64,000 bases of DNA from Streptomyces sp. GS7 (GCF_009834125.1 NZ_CP047146.1:2783501-2847500); one strand, 5' to 3'; shown: positions 48,187 through 57,537, counted from the stretch's first letter. Program-made: numbers and translations. Notes: generated by a model from the letters alone, not told the origin.

Positions 48187-50151
48187 ATGCACCAGGCACC
48201 TGACTTACCGGAGACGAAGAAGATAGCCATCGTCGGGGCCGGGCCACGTGGCCTGTCAGTTCTCGAGCGGCTTTGCGCCAACGTCCCCGACCTGGCGCCC
48301 GACGACCGCCTGCACATCCACATCATCGACCCCTACGATCCCGGGCCAGGGCGGGTGTGGCGGACAGACCAGCCGCACGAGCTACTGATGAACACGGTCG
48401 CCTGCCAAGTGACCATCTTCTCCGACGAGAGCGTCGAGTGCGACGGGCCAATCCAGGAGGGCCCCAGCCTGTATGAGTGGGCACGCTTTCTGACCCTGAT
48501 GGGATCACTGTCGGACTACCCCGCACACATACGCACCGAGGCTCGCCAGCTGGGCCCGGACACCTACCCGTCCCGCTCCTTCTACGGCCACTACTTGCGC
48601 TGGGCGTACCAACACATCGTCACGACCGCACCGCCCTCGGTACAGATCCGACACGAGCGCGCCACAGCCATCGGTCTGAAAGACACGACAAGAGAACGCC
48701 AGGAGATCATCCTGAGCACCGGACACGTGCTCAGCGACCTCGACGCAGTGATCCTGGCGCAAGGTCACCTCGACGAACGCGGGACCAACGAAACCCGTCT
48801 GGCCGCCCACGCCGCCGAGCGAAACCTGACCTATCTCGCCCCCTCCAACCCCGCCGACGCCGACCTCTCCACCATCCGGCCACAGGAAGCAGTAGCCCTA
48901 CGCGGTCTGGGGCTGAACTTCTTCGACTACTTGGCACTCCTCACCACCGGCCGCGGTGGACGGTTCGAGAGCCACAAGGGTTCACTGATCTACCGGCCCT
49001 CTGGCCGCGAGCCCAGACTGCTGGCCGGCTCTCGGCGTGGCATCCCCTACCACGCACGGGGCGAGAACGAAAAGGGCGTTTCCCAGCGCCATCAGCCCCT
49101 GTTCCTGACACCAGAACTCATCAGGGACCTGCGTGAGTGTGCTGACGCAGGCCGGACGGTGAACTTCCGGCGGGACGTATGGCCATTGGTCAGCCGCGAG
49201 GTGCAGGCGGTCTACTACGCGACCTTGCTGACCAACCGGCACTGCCGTTGCCTGGGGGAGCGCTTCCTCAGCAAATACAGCGCCACGGACGACGATGCAG
49301 CCACCGAGCACCTGCTGGACGAGTTCACCATCGCACCGCACGAGCGCTGGTCTTGGGAGCGTATCGACCGCCCGTACGGAGACCACTGCTTCACCAGCAT
49401 CGCAGAGTTCCACAACTGGCTGCTGCCGTACCTGCGACAAGACCTTGCGCACGCCGACCAGGGCAACGTATCCGACCCGCTCAAGGCCGCCCTCGATGTC
49501 TTGCGCGACCTGCGCAACGAGATCCGTCTCATCGCCGACCACGGAGGCATCAGCGGCACCTCCTATGACACGGACCTGGACAAGTGGTACACACCACTCA
49601 ACGCCTTCCTGTCCATCGGGCCTCCCGCACGTCGAGTACGCGAGATGGTCGCCCTCATGGAAGCCGGAATACTGAGCGTCGTCGGACCCCGCATGACCGT
49701 CCACCCTGACCGGCTCGGCAGCCGCTTCCTGGTCACGTCCGCAATCACCAACTCCCGGCCCCTCCCCGTCACCGCCGTGATCGAGGCCAGGCTGCCCGAA
49801 ACGGATATCCGCAATACGCAAGACGTCCTGCTGACCCAACTCGTGAAGGCCGGCGCGGCGAGCGCCTACCACATCGCCGACCCGTCCGGCCCTGGTTACC
49901 AAACCGGCGGCCTGGCCGTCACCGAACGGCCCTACAGGGTCCTCGATGCCTCCGGCACCCCGCACCCCAAACGCTTTGCCTACGGCATCCCCACTGAACA
50001 CGTCCATTGGGTCACCGCCGCCGGCGTCCGTCCCGGAGTGAACTCGGTGATCCTCAGCGATTCCGACGCCATTGCGCGAGCTGCTCTGACCGCCCCCGCC
50101 CTGGTTGCTGCCCCACCGAAGGAGTCGAGCCGGCATGACCACCCCGCATGA
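48187..50151 (+). CDS. CreE/FzmM-like FAD-dependent N-monooxygenase (aspartate to nitrosuccinate)
   Basis: 654-residue flavoprotein with an N-terminal FAD-binding NAD_binding_9 domain (KKIAIVGAGPRGLSVLERL), PGRVWRTDQPHELLMNTVAC and a second dinucleotide region in the middle (LRGLGLNFFDYLALLTTGRG). This architecture, with a PcaB-like lyase gene directly after it, is that of CreE/FzmM. Those enzymes oxidise the amino group of L-aspartate stepwise to nitrosuccinate using NADPH and oxygen. ATG 48187 lies four bases after GGAGG. Its 3' end overlaps the lyase gene by 17 bases. Substrate assignment rests on architecture and pairing, not on an alignment I could run. Confidence 0.78.
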   Translation: MHQAPDLPETKKIAIVGAGPRGLSVLERLCANVPDLAPDDRLHIHIIDPYDPGPGRVWRTDQPHELLMNTVACQVTIFSDESVECDGPIQEGPSLYEWARFLTLMGSLSDYPAHIRTEARQLGPDTYPSRSFYGHYLRWAYQHIVTTAPPSVQIRHERATAIGLKDTTRERQEIILSTGHVLSDLDAVILAQGHLDERGTNETRLAAHAAERNLTYLAPSNPADADLSTIRPQEAVALRGLGLNFFDYLALLTTGRGGRFESHKGSLIYRPSGREPRLLAGSRRGIPYHARGENEKGVSQRHQPLFLTPELIRDLRECADAGRTVNFRRDVWPLVSREVQAVYYATLLTNRHCRCLGERFLSKYSATDDDAATEHLLDEFTIAPHERWSWERIDRPYGDHCFTSIAEFHNWLLPYLRQDLAHADQGNVSDPLKAALDVLRDLRNEIRLIADHGGISGTSYDTDLDKWYTPLNAFLSIGPPARRVREMVALMEAGILSVVGPRMTVHPDRLGSRFLVTSAITNSRPLPVTAVIEARLPETDIRNTQDVLLTQLVKAGAASAYHIADPSGPGYQTGGLAVTERPYRVLDASGTPHPKRFAYGIPTEHVHWVTAAGVRPGVNSVILSDSDAIARAALTAPALVAAPPKESSRHDHPA

Positions 50152-51571
50152 ACTGGTAGACGTCGGACTGCTGTCCACAGTGAGCTCCGGCACCCCCATC
50201 GAGGCGGCCGTCAGCGACAGGGCATGGCTGCAGGCGATGCTGGATGCTGAGGCAGCCTTGGCCCGGGCGCAGGCAAGCCTCGGACTGATCCCCAAAGCGT
50301 CCGCCAAAGCCATCACCGCAGCTGCCCGAGCCGACCGATACGACATCGCCGACCTGGCTCACCGGGCCCGTGAGGCCGCAAACCCTGTGGTCGCTCTGGT
50401 GACTGAACTCCAGCGCACCGTGGCCGCTGACCACCCCGCGGCCGCCGACCACGTCCACCGCGGGGGAACCAGCCAGGACATCCTCGACTCCGCTGCCATG
50501 CTGGTCGCCACCCGTGCCCTACAGCTGATTCACCAAGACGTCGAACGGATCCTCCGCGCCCTGGCCCGCCTGGCCGCCCTCCACCGCGACACCCCCATGG
50601 CCGGACGGACCCTGACACAGCATGCCGTGCCTACCACCTTCGGCCTCAAGGCAGCCGGATGGCTCTTCGCCATCCACCAGGCAGCCCAACGCACCCAGGC
50701 GGCCATGACCTCCTTGCCTGCCCAATTGGGTGGCGCCGCTGGCACCTTGGCCGCCTATCACGAATACGCGCTGCTGGATGGGGCCTCAACCGAACACGGC
50801 AGCCCCGCTTTACTGCTGGCCGAGGCATTCGCCGAAGAGCTGGGACTTGCCGCACCTCTCCTGCCATGGCACACCGCCCGAGTCCCGATAGCCGCTCTCG
50901 GAGCCGATCTCTCCCTCCTCGTCGGCACCCTGGGCAAGCTTGGTGCAGACGTGCAGGTACTGGCACGCACCGAAGTGTCCGAGGCAGCCGAACCGGCAGT
51001 CGAGGGACGCGGAGCATCTTCCGCCATGCCGCAAAAGCGCAACCCCGTCCTGGCCACCCTCCTGGTCTCCGCGGCGATGCAGGTGCCTCCCCTCGCCGCC
51101 ACCCTTGCTCATTGCCTGGTGAGCGAAGATGAGCGACCATCTGGTGCTTGGCATGCCGAGTGGAACCCACTGCGCGAGGCCCTGCGCATCACCGGCGGAG
51201 CAGCTCACACCGCCGCGGAACTGTGCGAGGGACTCACCGTGGACCGCGAACGGATGGCCCAGAACCTGCAGCTGACCGGGGGTCAAGTCGTCGCCGAGCG
51301 CGTCGTCGCCCGGCTGAGTGACGCCATGGGCAAGGCTTCAGCGAAGAAGCACATTACCGCGCTCACCAATGCCGCTGGCCAGGGTGAGGGTACCTTCGCA
51401 CAGAATCTGGCTGCTGACGCTGAGGTGTTGCAGTACCTCACAGACCTCCCGCTCAGCGACCTTCTCGACCCTGCCCAGTATCTGGGCGCCAGTGCGGAGC
51501 TCATCGATCGCCTCCTGGCCCACTGCGCCCCCGCCGTGCAGCCGGCAGTCTCCGACGTTCCCAAGCCATGA
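50135..51571 (+). CDS. CreD-like nitrosuccinate lyase (fumarase/aspartase/PcaB superfamily)
   Basis: 478-residue helical-bundle lyase. Superfamily signature ASSAMPQKRNPVLATLL (catalytic Ser loop), HRGGTSQDILDSAAML and GRTLTQHAVPTTFGLK. Closest by eye to 3-carboxy-cis,cis-muconate cycloisomerase, the branch from which CreD nitrosuccinate lyase comes. CreD eliminates nitrous acid from nitrosuccinate, leaving fumarate. No other beta-ketoadipate pathway gene is nearby, which argues against a plain PcaB. ATG 50135 follows AAGGAG and overlaps the monooxygenase gene, so the toxic nitro intermediate can be handed over directly. Confidence 0.8.
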   Translation: MTTPHELVDVGLLSTVSSGTPIEAAVSDRAWLQAMLDAEAALARAQASLGLIPKASAKAITAAARADRYDIADLAHRAREAANPVVALVTELQRTVAADHPAAADHVHRGGTSQDILDSAAMLVATRALQLIHQDVERILRALARLAALHRDTPMAGRTLTQHAVPTTFGLKAAGWLFAIHQAAQRTQAAMTSLPAQLGGAAGTLAAYHEYALLDGASTEHGSPALLLAEAFAEELGLAAPLLPWHTARVPIAALGADLSLLVGTLGKLGADVQVLARTEVSEAAEPAVEGRGASSAMPQKRNPVLATLLVSAAMQVPPLAATLAHCLVSEDERPSGAWHAEWNPLREALRITGGAAHTAAELCEGLTVDRERMAQNLQLTGGQVVAERVVARLSDAMGKASAKKHITALTNAAGQGEGTFAQNLAADAEVLQYLTDLPLSDLLDPAQYLGASAELIDRLLAHCAPAVQPAVSDVPKP

Positions 51572-51650
51572 CCGCAGCATTGCGGCCTGCCACCAACGCC
51601 ACCTGGGCGAGGCACCCCGCCTTCGCCACCTATTCGCAAGGGGCATCACT

Positions 51651-52784
51651 ATGACGATCCCGTGGCCGCCCTCCTACTACACCAGCGAAGAGCATCTGAA
51701 CCTGGAGCAGGAAAGGATCTTTGAAAAATCCTGGCTCTGCGTGGCTCGTTCCTCCCAAATCGCCGCCCCCGGCTCCTTCATACGCGCGCGGGCCGGTCGA
51801 GAAGACCTGATCCTGGTGCGGAAGCCTGATGGAGAGATACGTGCCCTGATCAACCTTTGCCGGCACCGTGGCGCCACGCTGTGTACGGAGAAACAGGGCC
51901 AATTCAAAAACTCCATCCGCTGTCCGTATCACGGCTGGGCCTTCAACCTGGACGGTCATCTCACCTCCGCACCCTTCCTGCACGATTTGCCGCCCGAGAC
52001 GAAGGAACGGCATCTTTTCACCGCACAGGTGACCGAGTGGCTGGGCTACCTGTGGGTCAATCTGGACCCGTTGGCCAAGCCGCTTATGGAGCAGATCGGG
52101 CCGCTATTGCAGCACCGCTTCGGTGACAAGGACGTACCCGGCCGATATGGATGCGAAGACCTCCAGGTGGCCAAGGAGGTCACGTACGACGTTGAGGCAA
52201 ACTGGAAGATCCTCTACGAGAACTTCTGTGAGTGCTACCACTGCCCCACGATGCACCCCGAGATCTGCCAGATCCTTCCCAGCTGGCGTACCGGGTATGG
52301 CACCGTCAGCGGCCCCGACGGCCCCAAGATGGAAGGCTCGCTGCTTGCGGACGAAGTCACCGGCTTCTCCCTCTCAGGGAAGCCTGCAGCAGCCACCCTT
52401 CCTGGCGTCCTTCCGGAAGATGCACGAACGTTTCACGGGATCCTGCTATGGCCCAATGTCCACCTCATGTTCATCCCCGACCACGTAATGTGCATGCGCT
52501 TTGAACCAGTAGCACCGGCACGCACCCGGGTCATCACACAATGGTTGTTCCATCCGGATGCAATAAAAATGCCAGGGTTCTCTCCCGACGACGCCGCCGC
52601 TCTCGTTGACATCACGGCTCGGGAAGATTTCGAAGCATGCGAACGGGTTCAGAATGCAACCGCTTCCTCATACTTCGAGGAATTCCATACCCCCCATGAG
52701 AGCCTGATCCTGGACTTCCGCAAGTGGGTCCATGATCGTCTCCATCCAGACCTACAGCGCCAGCCTGCTGAATCTCTCACGTGA
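51651..52784 (+). CDS. Rieske non-heme iron oxygenase
   Basis: 377-residue oxygenase alpha subunit. The Rieske cluster ligands are CRHRGATL and CPYHGWAF; the mononuclear iron site is ENFCECYHCPTMHPE with a later acidic ligand (REDFEACERVQ). It resembles the choline/carnitine/stachydrine-type oxygenases that hydroxylate or N-demethylate quaternary or amino substrates. No reductase or ferredoxin gene is adjacent, so electrons must come from elsewhere. ATG 51651 follows AAGGGG. Likely a tailoring step on the island's product. Confidence 0.9.
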   Translation: MTIPWPPSYYTSEEHLNLEQERIFEKSWLCVARSSQIAAPGSFIRARAGREDLILVRKPDGEIRALINLCRHRGATLCTEKQGQFKNSIRCPYHGWAFNLDGHLTSAPFLHDLPPETKERHLFTAQVTEWLGYLWVNLDPLAKPLMEQIGPLLQHRFGDKDVPGRYGCEDLQVAKEVTYDVEANWKILYENFCECYHCPTMHPEICQILPSWRTGYGTVSGPDGPKMEGSLLADEVTGFSLSGKPAAATLPGVLPEDARTFHGILLWPNVHLMFIPDHVMCMRFEPVAPARTRVITQWLFHPDAIKMPGFSPDDAAALVDITAREDFEACERVQNATASSYFEEFHTPHESLILDFRKWVHDRLHPDLQRQPAESLT

Positions 52785-52813
52785 CCGCAGATAGCCGTGG
52801 CCTGCACAGCGAC

Positions 52814-52848
52814 TTGGGCGCGCCCCCATTCCTCGGGAGCGCGCCCAA
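52814..52848. terminator. Terminator between Rieske oxygenase and LysE-type exporter
   Basis: TTGGGCGCGC pairs with GCGCGCCCAA, with further C/G pairing inside, between convergent stops. Confidence 0.8.
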
Positions 52849-52867
52849 ACTGTGCCGACCCTGCGGG

Positions 52868-53497
52868 TCACTGGTCCATGACCATGCTGACGCCCAGTCC
52901 AAGAATCAGGACACTGGATACCATGGCGGTCAATACCCTGCCACGTGCGCCAGTGAGAAGTCTGCCGAATATCGCGCCACCGCCCGCTAGCAGGAGTTGC
53001 CAGCTGGCCGAGGCAACTGCAATCGCCAGCACGTAGACCACCGAGTCCGTGCCCGACATGCGTTCTTGCGACTGCCGGCCCAGGATGAGTGCGACAAAGT
53101 AGATGGCTGGCCACGGATTGAGGGCCGTCAGCCCGAGGAACATCGTGTAGGATTTCAGAGGCCGTAGATTTTTTCCTTTCTGCCGCTCGCCGAGCCCTGC
53201 TGCACGACCTCGGCGCATGGCAGTTATGAAGATTCGAATTGCCATGAAGGCCAGGATGCCGAAGGCGACCCAGCGTAGAGGAGTCGAGAAGGGCTGTATC
53301 GCGCCCGCCACGGTGGCGCCTCCTGTTACAGCGATCACTGCATACATGACGTCCGCGGTTGTCGCTCCCAGGGCTGCCGATGCACCTATGCGGAACGAAG
53401 TCTGCGCTGTCATATTGACCATGAGCACAGCCACCGCACCCACGGGTACAGCCAGTCCGTAGCCCGCCCACAGGCCCGCAAGGGCGGATTCGATCAT
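52868..53497 (-). CDS. LysE/RhtB family exporter
   Basis: 209-residue membrane protein with six hydrophobic segments. The family signature follows the first helix (LWAGYGLAVPVGAVAVLMV), with GASAALGATTADVMYAVIAV and the mid-protein LTALNPWPAIYFVALILG. Such carriers export amino acids and amino-acid analogues, fitting an aspartate-derived or amino-acid-like product. ATG 53497 follows AAGGG. Last gene of an apparent alkB-cynS-lysE leftward operon. Confidence 0.88.
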   Translation of the reverse strand: MIESALAGLWAGYGLAVPVGAVAVLMVNMTAQTSFRIGASAALGATTADVMYAVIAVTGGATVAGAIQPFSTPLRWVAFGILAFMAIRIFITAMRRGRAAGLGERQKGKNLRPLKSYTMFLGLTALNPWPAIYFVALILGRQSQERMSGTDSVVYVLAIAVASASWQLLLAGGGAIFGRLLTGARGRVLTAMVSSVLILGLGVSMVMDQ

Positions 53498-53632
53498 CGT
53501 GAAAACCCTTCGATTCAATTCACGAATTGCCCCAAGCCGGGCACATATGCCACTTGCACGCTCACTCAATCTCACGCAATCTAAATGCAGGCGTCTGCGC
53601 GTTGATGAAGACCTCTCGGGGTGTCAGGTTGC

Positions 53633-54079
53633 CTACTCCCACTGGTAGGCGAGGAATTTCCCATCGAGTGTGATGACAACACGGTCGCCCTCCGGGTCCG
53701 ACTTCCGATCTACCTCCAAGCGGAAGTTGATTGCACTCATGATTCCGTCGCCGAACTCTTCATGGATGAGTTCTTTGATAGTGGTCCCATAGACTTGAAC
53801 CACTTCGTGCAGCCGATAGACCGTCGGGTCGGTCGGCACTGAAGGGCTTTCAGTGCCACGGGTGGGTTGTAGCTGGAAAGCCTCAACGGCATCTTGGCTG
53901 AGTCCCAGTAGCGTCGCTGCCGCCTCGGCTTCTTCCTTCGTCATGGGGTGCTGCCCCAGAAGGGCCGCTGTGGTCCATGCGACCGGCCGGCCCACCGCGC
54001 CAGCTAAGTCACCCCATGTCAGCTTCATCCGAATCTTGGCGGCACGCACTAAAATTGCGGCATCAGATTTAGTGAGCAT
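53633..54079 (-). CDS. cynS: Cyanate hydratase (cyanase)
   Basis: Converts cyanate and bicarbonate to ammonia and carbon dioxide. The 148-residue protein has the N-terminal helical domain (AAILVRAAKIRMKLTWGDLA, TAALLGQHPMTKEEAEAAA) and the C-terminal catalytic domain. The three active-site residues known from E. coli are present: Arg and Glu in TVYRLHEVVQVYG, Ser in DGIMSAINFRLE. The second ATG (54079) has better spacing from AAGGG than the first (54085). It sits 28 bases after alkB. Cyanase is not expected beside a biosynthetic cluster unless cyanate is formed, by decay of carbamoyl phosphate or of a carbamoylated product. Confidence 0.92.
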   Translation of the reverse strand: MLTKSDAAILVRAAKIRMKLTWGDLAGAVGRPVAWTTAALLGQHPMTKEEAEAAATLLGLSQDAVEAFQLQPTRGTESPSVPTDPTVYRLHEVVQVYGTTIKELIHEEFGDGIMSAINFRLEVDRKSDPEGDRVVITLDGKFLAYQWE

Positions 54080-54106
54080 TTTCATTCCCTTCGCTAAAGC
54101 TTCGAT

Positions 54107-54793
54107 TCAACGATCCGAGATTCCTGTTTCCCGGACGGTTACGCTGACTCGGCCGCGTCGAATGTCTAGTCCCGCCGGTGACGTTCCGGGTAATGTGCGC
54201 CTGACTCCGTGGAAGGCGAGTCGAGATGGTCCACCGAAAACGAACAGGTCACCACTTTGGAGAACTAGATCCTTCCATGGCTTAGTTCTTCCCACTGGGT
54301 TACCGAAACGGAAGATGCAGCTATCGCCCAGACTGAGGGTGACCACTGGGGCCGAATTATCCTCGGCGCGATCTTGATGCATACCTAGCCTGTCATCATC
54401 ATCGTAGAAGTTGATGATCGCGGCATCTGGAGAAAACTCGTCAGGATTGTGGCTCACGGTAGGGTCTAATTGGGCGGCGTCCTGCACAGCAGCTCGCGCA
54501 AGGCTCTTAATTCGTTGCGGCATGGGACGTACGCGTTCCCCGTCCACGTCATCCGCAATGCGCGAGTATTGGTACGGTTTCCAATGCCATCCGAGACACA
54601 CGGACTGCATGTGCATCCATGAGCCATCTGGCATACGAGGTCGCCGCATACCGGCGGGCCCCATCGCCCACTTCCGGGAGCAGGTCACAAGTTCCTGTTG
54701 AACCTCTTGGCTCAGCCAACCGGGGATGAGGATCGCACCCGGTGCGACGACAATGGAAGGCCGTCCAAAAAGCGCACCGTTCTCATGAAGCAC
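54107..54793 (-). CDS. alkB: AlkB-family 2-oxoglutarate/Fe(II) DNA/RNA dealkylase
   Basis: Direct-reversal repair enzyme that oxidises methyl or alkyl groups off N1-adenine and N3-cytosine lesions. 228 residues with the iron site HxD...H (LGMHQDRAEDN and RLAFHGVRR), the oxoglutarate Arg (RRGRVSVTVRETG) and the nucleotide-recognition region INFYDDDDRLG. GTG 54793 starts after a GGAG ten bases upstream. It heads the operon with cyanase and exporter. Together with the Ada/AlkA protein on the far left of the island it brackets the biosynthetic genes with alkylation defence. Confidence 0.92.
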   Translation of the reverse strand: MLHENGALFGRPSIVVAPGAILIPGWLSQEVQQELVTCSRKWAMGPAGMRRPRMPDGSWMHMQSVCLGWHWKPYQYSRIADDVDGERVRPMPQRIKSLARAAVQDAAQLDPTVSHNPDEFSPDAAIINFYDDDDRLGMHQDRAEDNSAPVVTLSLGDSCIFRFGNPVGRTKPWKDLVLQSGDLFVFGGPSRLAFHGVRRTLPGTSPAGLDIRRGRVSVTVRETGISDR

Positions 54794-55459
54794 TATGGTG
54801 AAACTCCAGCATATAGGCGATACCTGTGATCAAAGCGGTCAAAATTGGATATCGCCGCTTGGTGTGCTCCCCAGCAGCGTGCTGTCTTGGAGCATGCCTC
54901 AATCCTGCTGCGGCACCGGGCAGGGTGCTGGCAGGCATCGGACTTGTTCCTCCGAGCCCGGCGATGGGCGCCAGGTTCTGCGAGACAGTGCAGCATGCTG
55001 CCCCGTGGGCCGGCATCGTGCCTCTGGACAGGGCGGGCCTGCCTCAGGCGCCGTCGAGGCGCTGTATCCACAAGCTCTTCCACCCGCCCGGAGGCCGGGC
55101 ACGCACCCTCCGAAACTGTCGAACCCGCCACCGTCCCCCTGTACCAAGAGGTACAGGACTGAACACTCCGAAGGCGGGCCAGCCTCTGATGCCATGCAGC
55201 AGTTGGGCATAACGCTCGCCAAGACGTAAGGGAACACCGGGGCATGCGTGCCGCAACGCCAGTTCAGTCCGCGGTTGATTCCTTCAACTGGGCGCTCCAC
55301 CACCGTGTGCAGAGGCATGCTGACGTGCGGACAATTTCCGGTGACGGTTCGTACCAGCTGGGCAAACAACGAGCGATACTACTTGTCGATTCCGGCGGAC
55401 GGTCCGGCGGTGCCGGCGCATCCGAGGCTCCAAGAACTCAGCAGATCATGATCGGGACC
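54794..55459. other. Region without a recognisable gene
   Basis: About 665 bases with short frames on both strands, none with a plausible start, ribosome site or domain. The composition is irregular and Cys/Trp-rich in every frame, which suggests decayed sequence. It marks the right edge of the biosynthetic island. Confidence 0.4.
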
Positions 55460-55792
55460 TCACGCATCGTCGGTGATGGGCCCAGATCCGTTGCCTCCAG
55501 TGTCCACGATGCGCTGCTCTAGAAGGGCAATTTTGTTATTGAGGGGGTCAGGCATGTTCGGCCACACGTCGACCTTGATACTCACCTGGACGCGGGGCGC
55601 CTTCAGCGCCACCGCTTCCGTAGCGCGTTTGATTACGCTCATGACCTCGTCCCACTCACCCTCGATCATGGTGTACATGGAATCCGAGCGGTTGGGGAGA
55701 CCGGATTCGCGGACAATTTTCACCGCATCTGCGATGTAGTCCGCGACAACTTCCTCCACACCCATGGGGGTCAAGGCGAAGGCGACGAGCAC
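55460..55792 (-). CDS. MTH1187-family thiamine-binding protein
   Basis: 110-residue small ferredoxin-fold protein: VAFALTPMGVEEVVADYIAD, AVKIVRESGLPNRSDSMYTM and IEGEWDEVMSVIKRATEAV. The family (formerly DUF77, YkoF-like) binds thiamine or related pyrimidines. It is not obviously linked to the biosynthetic genes. It ends near decayed DNA and follows the MAB_1171c gene leftwards, 15 bases after its stop, so is likely in that operon. Confidence 0.82.
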   Translation of the reverse strand: MLVAFALTPMGVEEVVADYIADAVKIVRESGLPNRSDSMYTMIEGEWDEVMSVIKRATEAVALKAPRVQVSIKVDVWPNMPDPLNNKIALLEQRIVDTGGNGSGPITDDA

Positions 55793-55807
55793 AGGAGTGT
55801 TTCCAAT

Positions 55808-56953
55808 CTAGTGATTCGGGCCCGACTGCAGGGCCCGGTAGTCGTGGACCACCGACGATCGGTAGGCGGCGGCGATCCGGAGCAGGTAGCTGATTTCCTC
55901 GGTGAGGTCGTGTGCGCCGCCCCCGGTGAGCTTCAGTGATTGGGCCTTGGGGGTCTGGCCCATGCGCCGGGAGCGCAATGCTGCGGTGAGCCAGCAGGCG
56001 GTGATGTGCGCGTCGACCTGGTTCTCGGGGACGGCGTGAGCGGTGACGTGCCGGCGCACCTGGTCGACGGTGGTTTCCGCGACATAGCTGCGCAGCACGA
56101 TCATGGCGTCCCTGATCTCGATCACCCTTCGGTACAGGCGCAGTTGGATCGGCACTGCCGCGGCACGCAAGGGGTTGCCTGGTGAGAGCACTACATCGGG
56201 AGCGGCGGCGGCCAAGTCTCGCCAGAGCAGGGCCAAGCCGCGGTGAGACCTGCGGTACCGCAACAGAGCGCGAATCTGGATCAGGAACGGCAACGCCGCA
56301 CCGGCCGCGATGAACAAGGCCTCGGCACCAGTGATGGGCGAGAACAATGGGTCGAAGAGCGTTGAGCGGGTCCCAAGGTACCCGAGCTTGAGCACCCACA
56401 GCAGAGTGGCCAGGAGGATGCCCGTGCCGAACAGCCGCAATCCGTAACGGAGGGATTGGGGAATGCTGCCCCGACGGCTGTGTCGCCAACACACCAGCCC
56501 GCAGGTGGTATCCGCGGTCAAGTGGAAGGCGAAGAATATCCACCAGTAGGAGTCCGGGACACTGGGGATGTCCGGTGAGGAAGCGATCTGATTGCGGTTA
56601 TGTGGGGTGGCACCGACGTCCAGGAGCACCAATGCGACCATGACCGCGATCGCGGCACCGAACACCAAAACAGTGTGCTGCTGGAGTCTTGCGGCTTGGA
56701 GGATGAACCACAGTACGGCGGCACCGTCGACGATGCTAAACAGATGAGTAGTCAGATCGATCCAGTGGGCGCTGGGGCCCACGTGGGCCAGAACCGTGGT
56801 GACGGGATCCAGATGCATTGACATGGCCAGCGCGATCATGACGATCGCGAACCACAAGGGGCGCTGCTCCCGACTGCGGACACCTTGCGGGGCGCGGACG
56901 ACGGCCACCGCCCACAGCGTGATGATCCCGGTGCCCTCTAGTCCTGTGAGCAC
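55808..56953 (-). CDS. MAB_1171c-family integral membrane protein
   Basis: 381-residue protein with about seven N-terminal transmembrane helices (GIITLWAVAVVRA, WFAIVMIALAMSMH, TVLVFGAAIAVMVALVLL and others) and a soluble C-terminal helical half from about residue 250 (IQLRLYRRVIEIRDAMIVLR). This family is typically encoded with an ImmA/IrrE-type protease and an XRE regulator in Streptomyces, as here. Annotated as putative transporter but function is unproven. Its start overlaps the protease gene by 16 bases. Confidence 0.85.
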   Translation of the reverse strand: MLTGLEGTGIITLWAVAVVRAPQGVRSREQRPLWFAIVMIALAMSMHLDPVTTVLAHVGPSAHWIDLTTHLFSIVDGAAVLWFILQAARLQQHTVLVFGAAIAVMVALVLLDVGATPHNRNQIASSPDIPSVPDSYWWIFFAFHLTADTTCGLVCWRHSRRGSIPQSLRYGLRLFGTGILLATLLWVLKLGYLGTRSTLFDPLFSPITGAEALFIAAGAALPFLIQIRALLRYRRSHRGLALLWRDLAAAAPDVVLSPGNPLRAAAVPIQLRLYRRVIEIRDAMIVLRSYVAETTVDQVRRHVTAHAVPENQVDAHITACWLTAALRSRRMGQTPKAQSLKLTGGGAHDLTEEISYLLRIAAAYRSSVVHDYRALQSGPNH

Positions 56954-57537
56954 GATGATCCTCGATGGCGAGCTCTACGCAGCCCCATCGCGGATTCCAG
57001 CCCGCCCAGCATCCCAGACAGCAGGGTCGGGGCGGCAAGGCGGTCGGCGCCCTCCAGAATCAGGCTGGCGATCATCTCCGCTTCCTGTTCCTGCTCGTCC
57101 GAGTAGCGGGCGCGGGGCAGGGCCTGTCGAATGGAAGCCGGGTCCGCAAGGTTGATCTGCCGATACAGATGCTGTTCCCCGCCCATGGATCGGTGGTCGC
57201 AGACCAGATGTCCGACCTCGTGCAGAATGATGTGTTCCTGGTGCAGTGGGCTGGTCTGGGCGTCATAGAGGATGAAATCCTCGTGCTCGGTCGCCAGCCA
57301 GATACCGGTCGGCATATCGGGAACCACCGGCGTGGGAAACGGCCGTAGGTGCAAGGGACGGCCTCGCTGCACGGCGAGCCGGGCGCACAGTTGAGAAGCA
57401 GAGAAGGGTACGGGCAGCGGAAGCCCGTCAATTACCTCCTGGCATCGACGGCGCAATCGCCTCCAGCGCATCGTGGTCGGATCTCCAGCGATTGTTGGAC
57501 CGGCAGGACACAGAACCTGGCAGCGGCGTCCCTTCAT
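56938..57537 (-). CDS. ImmA/IrrE-family metallopeptidase
   Basis: 199-residue zinc protease with the HExxH active site in IILHEVGHLVCDH and a downstream acidic helix (SDEQEQEAEMIASLI) for the third ligand. In other systems ImmA cleaves XRE-type repressors to relieve repression. An XRE regulator is encoded divergently 700 bases away. ATG 57537 is used; an inner ATG is possible because no clear ribosome site precedes either. Translationally coupled to the membrane protein gene. Confidence 0.85.
   Translation of the reverse strand: MKGRRCQVLCPAGPTIAGDPTTMRWRRLRRRCQEVIDGLPLPVPFSASQLCARLAVQRGRPLHLRPFPTPVVPDMPTGIWLATEHEDFILYDAQTSPLHQEHIILHEVGHLVCDHRSMGGEQHLYRQINLADPASIRQALPRARYSDEQEQEAEMIASLILEGADRLAAPTLLSGMLGGLESAMGLRRARHRGSSCSQD

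Noticed and set aside
50135..51571. Plain 3-carboxymuconate cycloisomerase or adenylosuccinate lyase
   Set aside because: No protocatechuate or purine gene nearby and the gene overlaps a CreE-like monooxygenase; kept only as a weaker alternative.
54794..55459. Several overlapping frames of 60-156 codons
   Set aside because: No start context, domain or consistent codon use on either strand.
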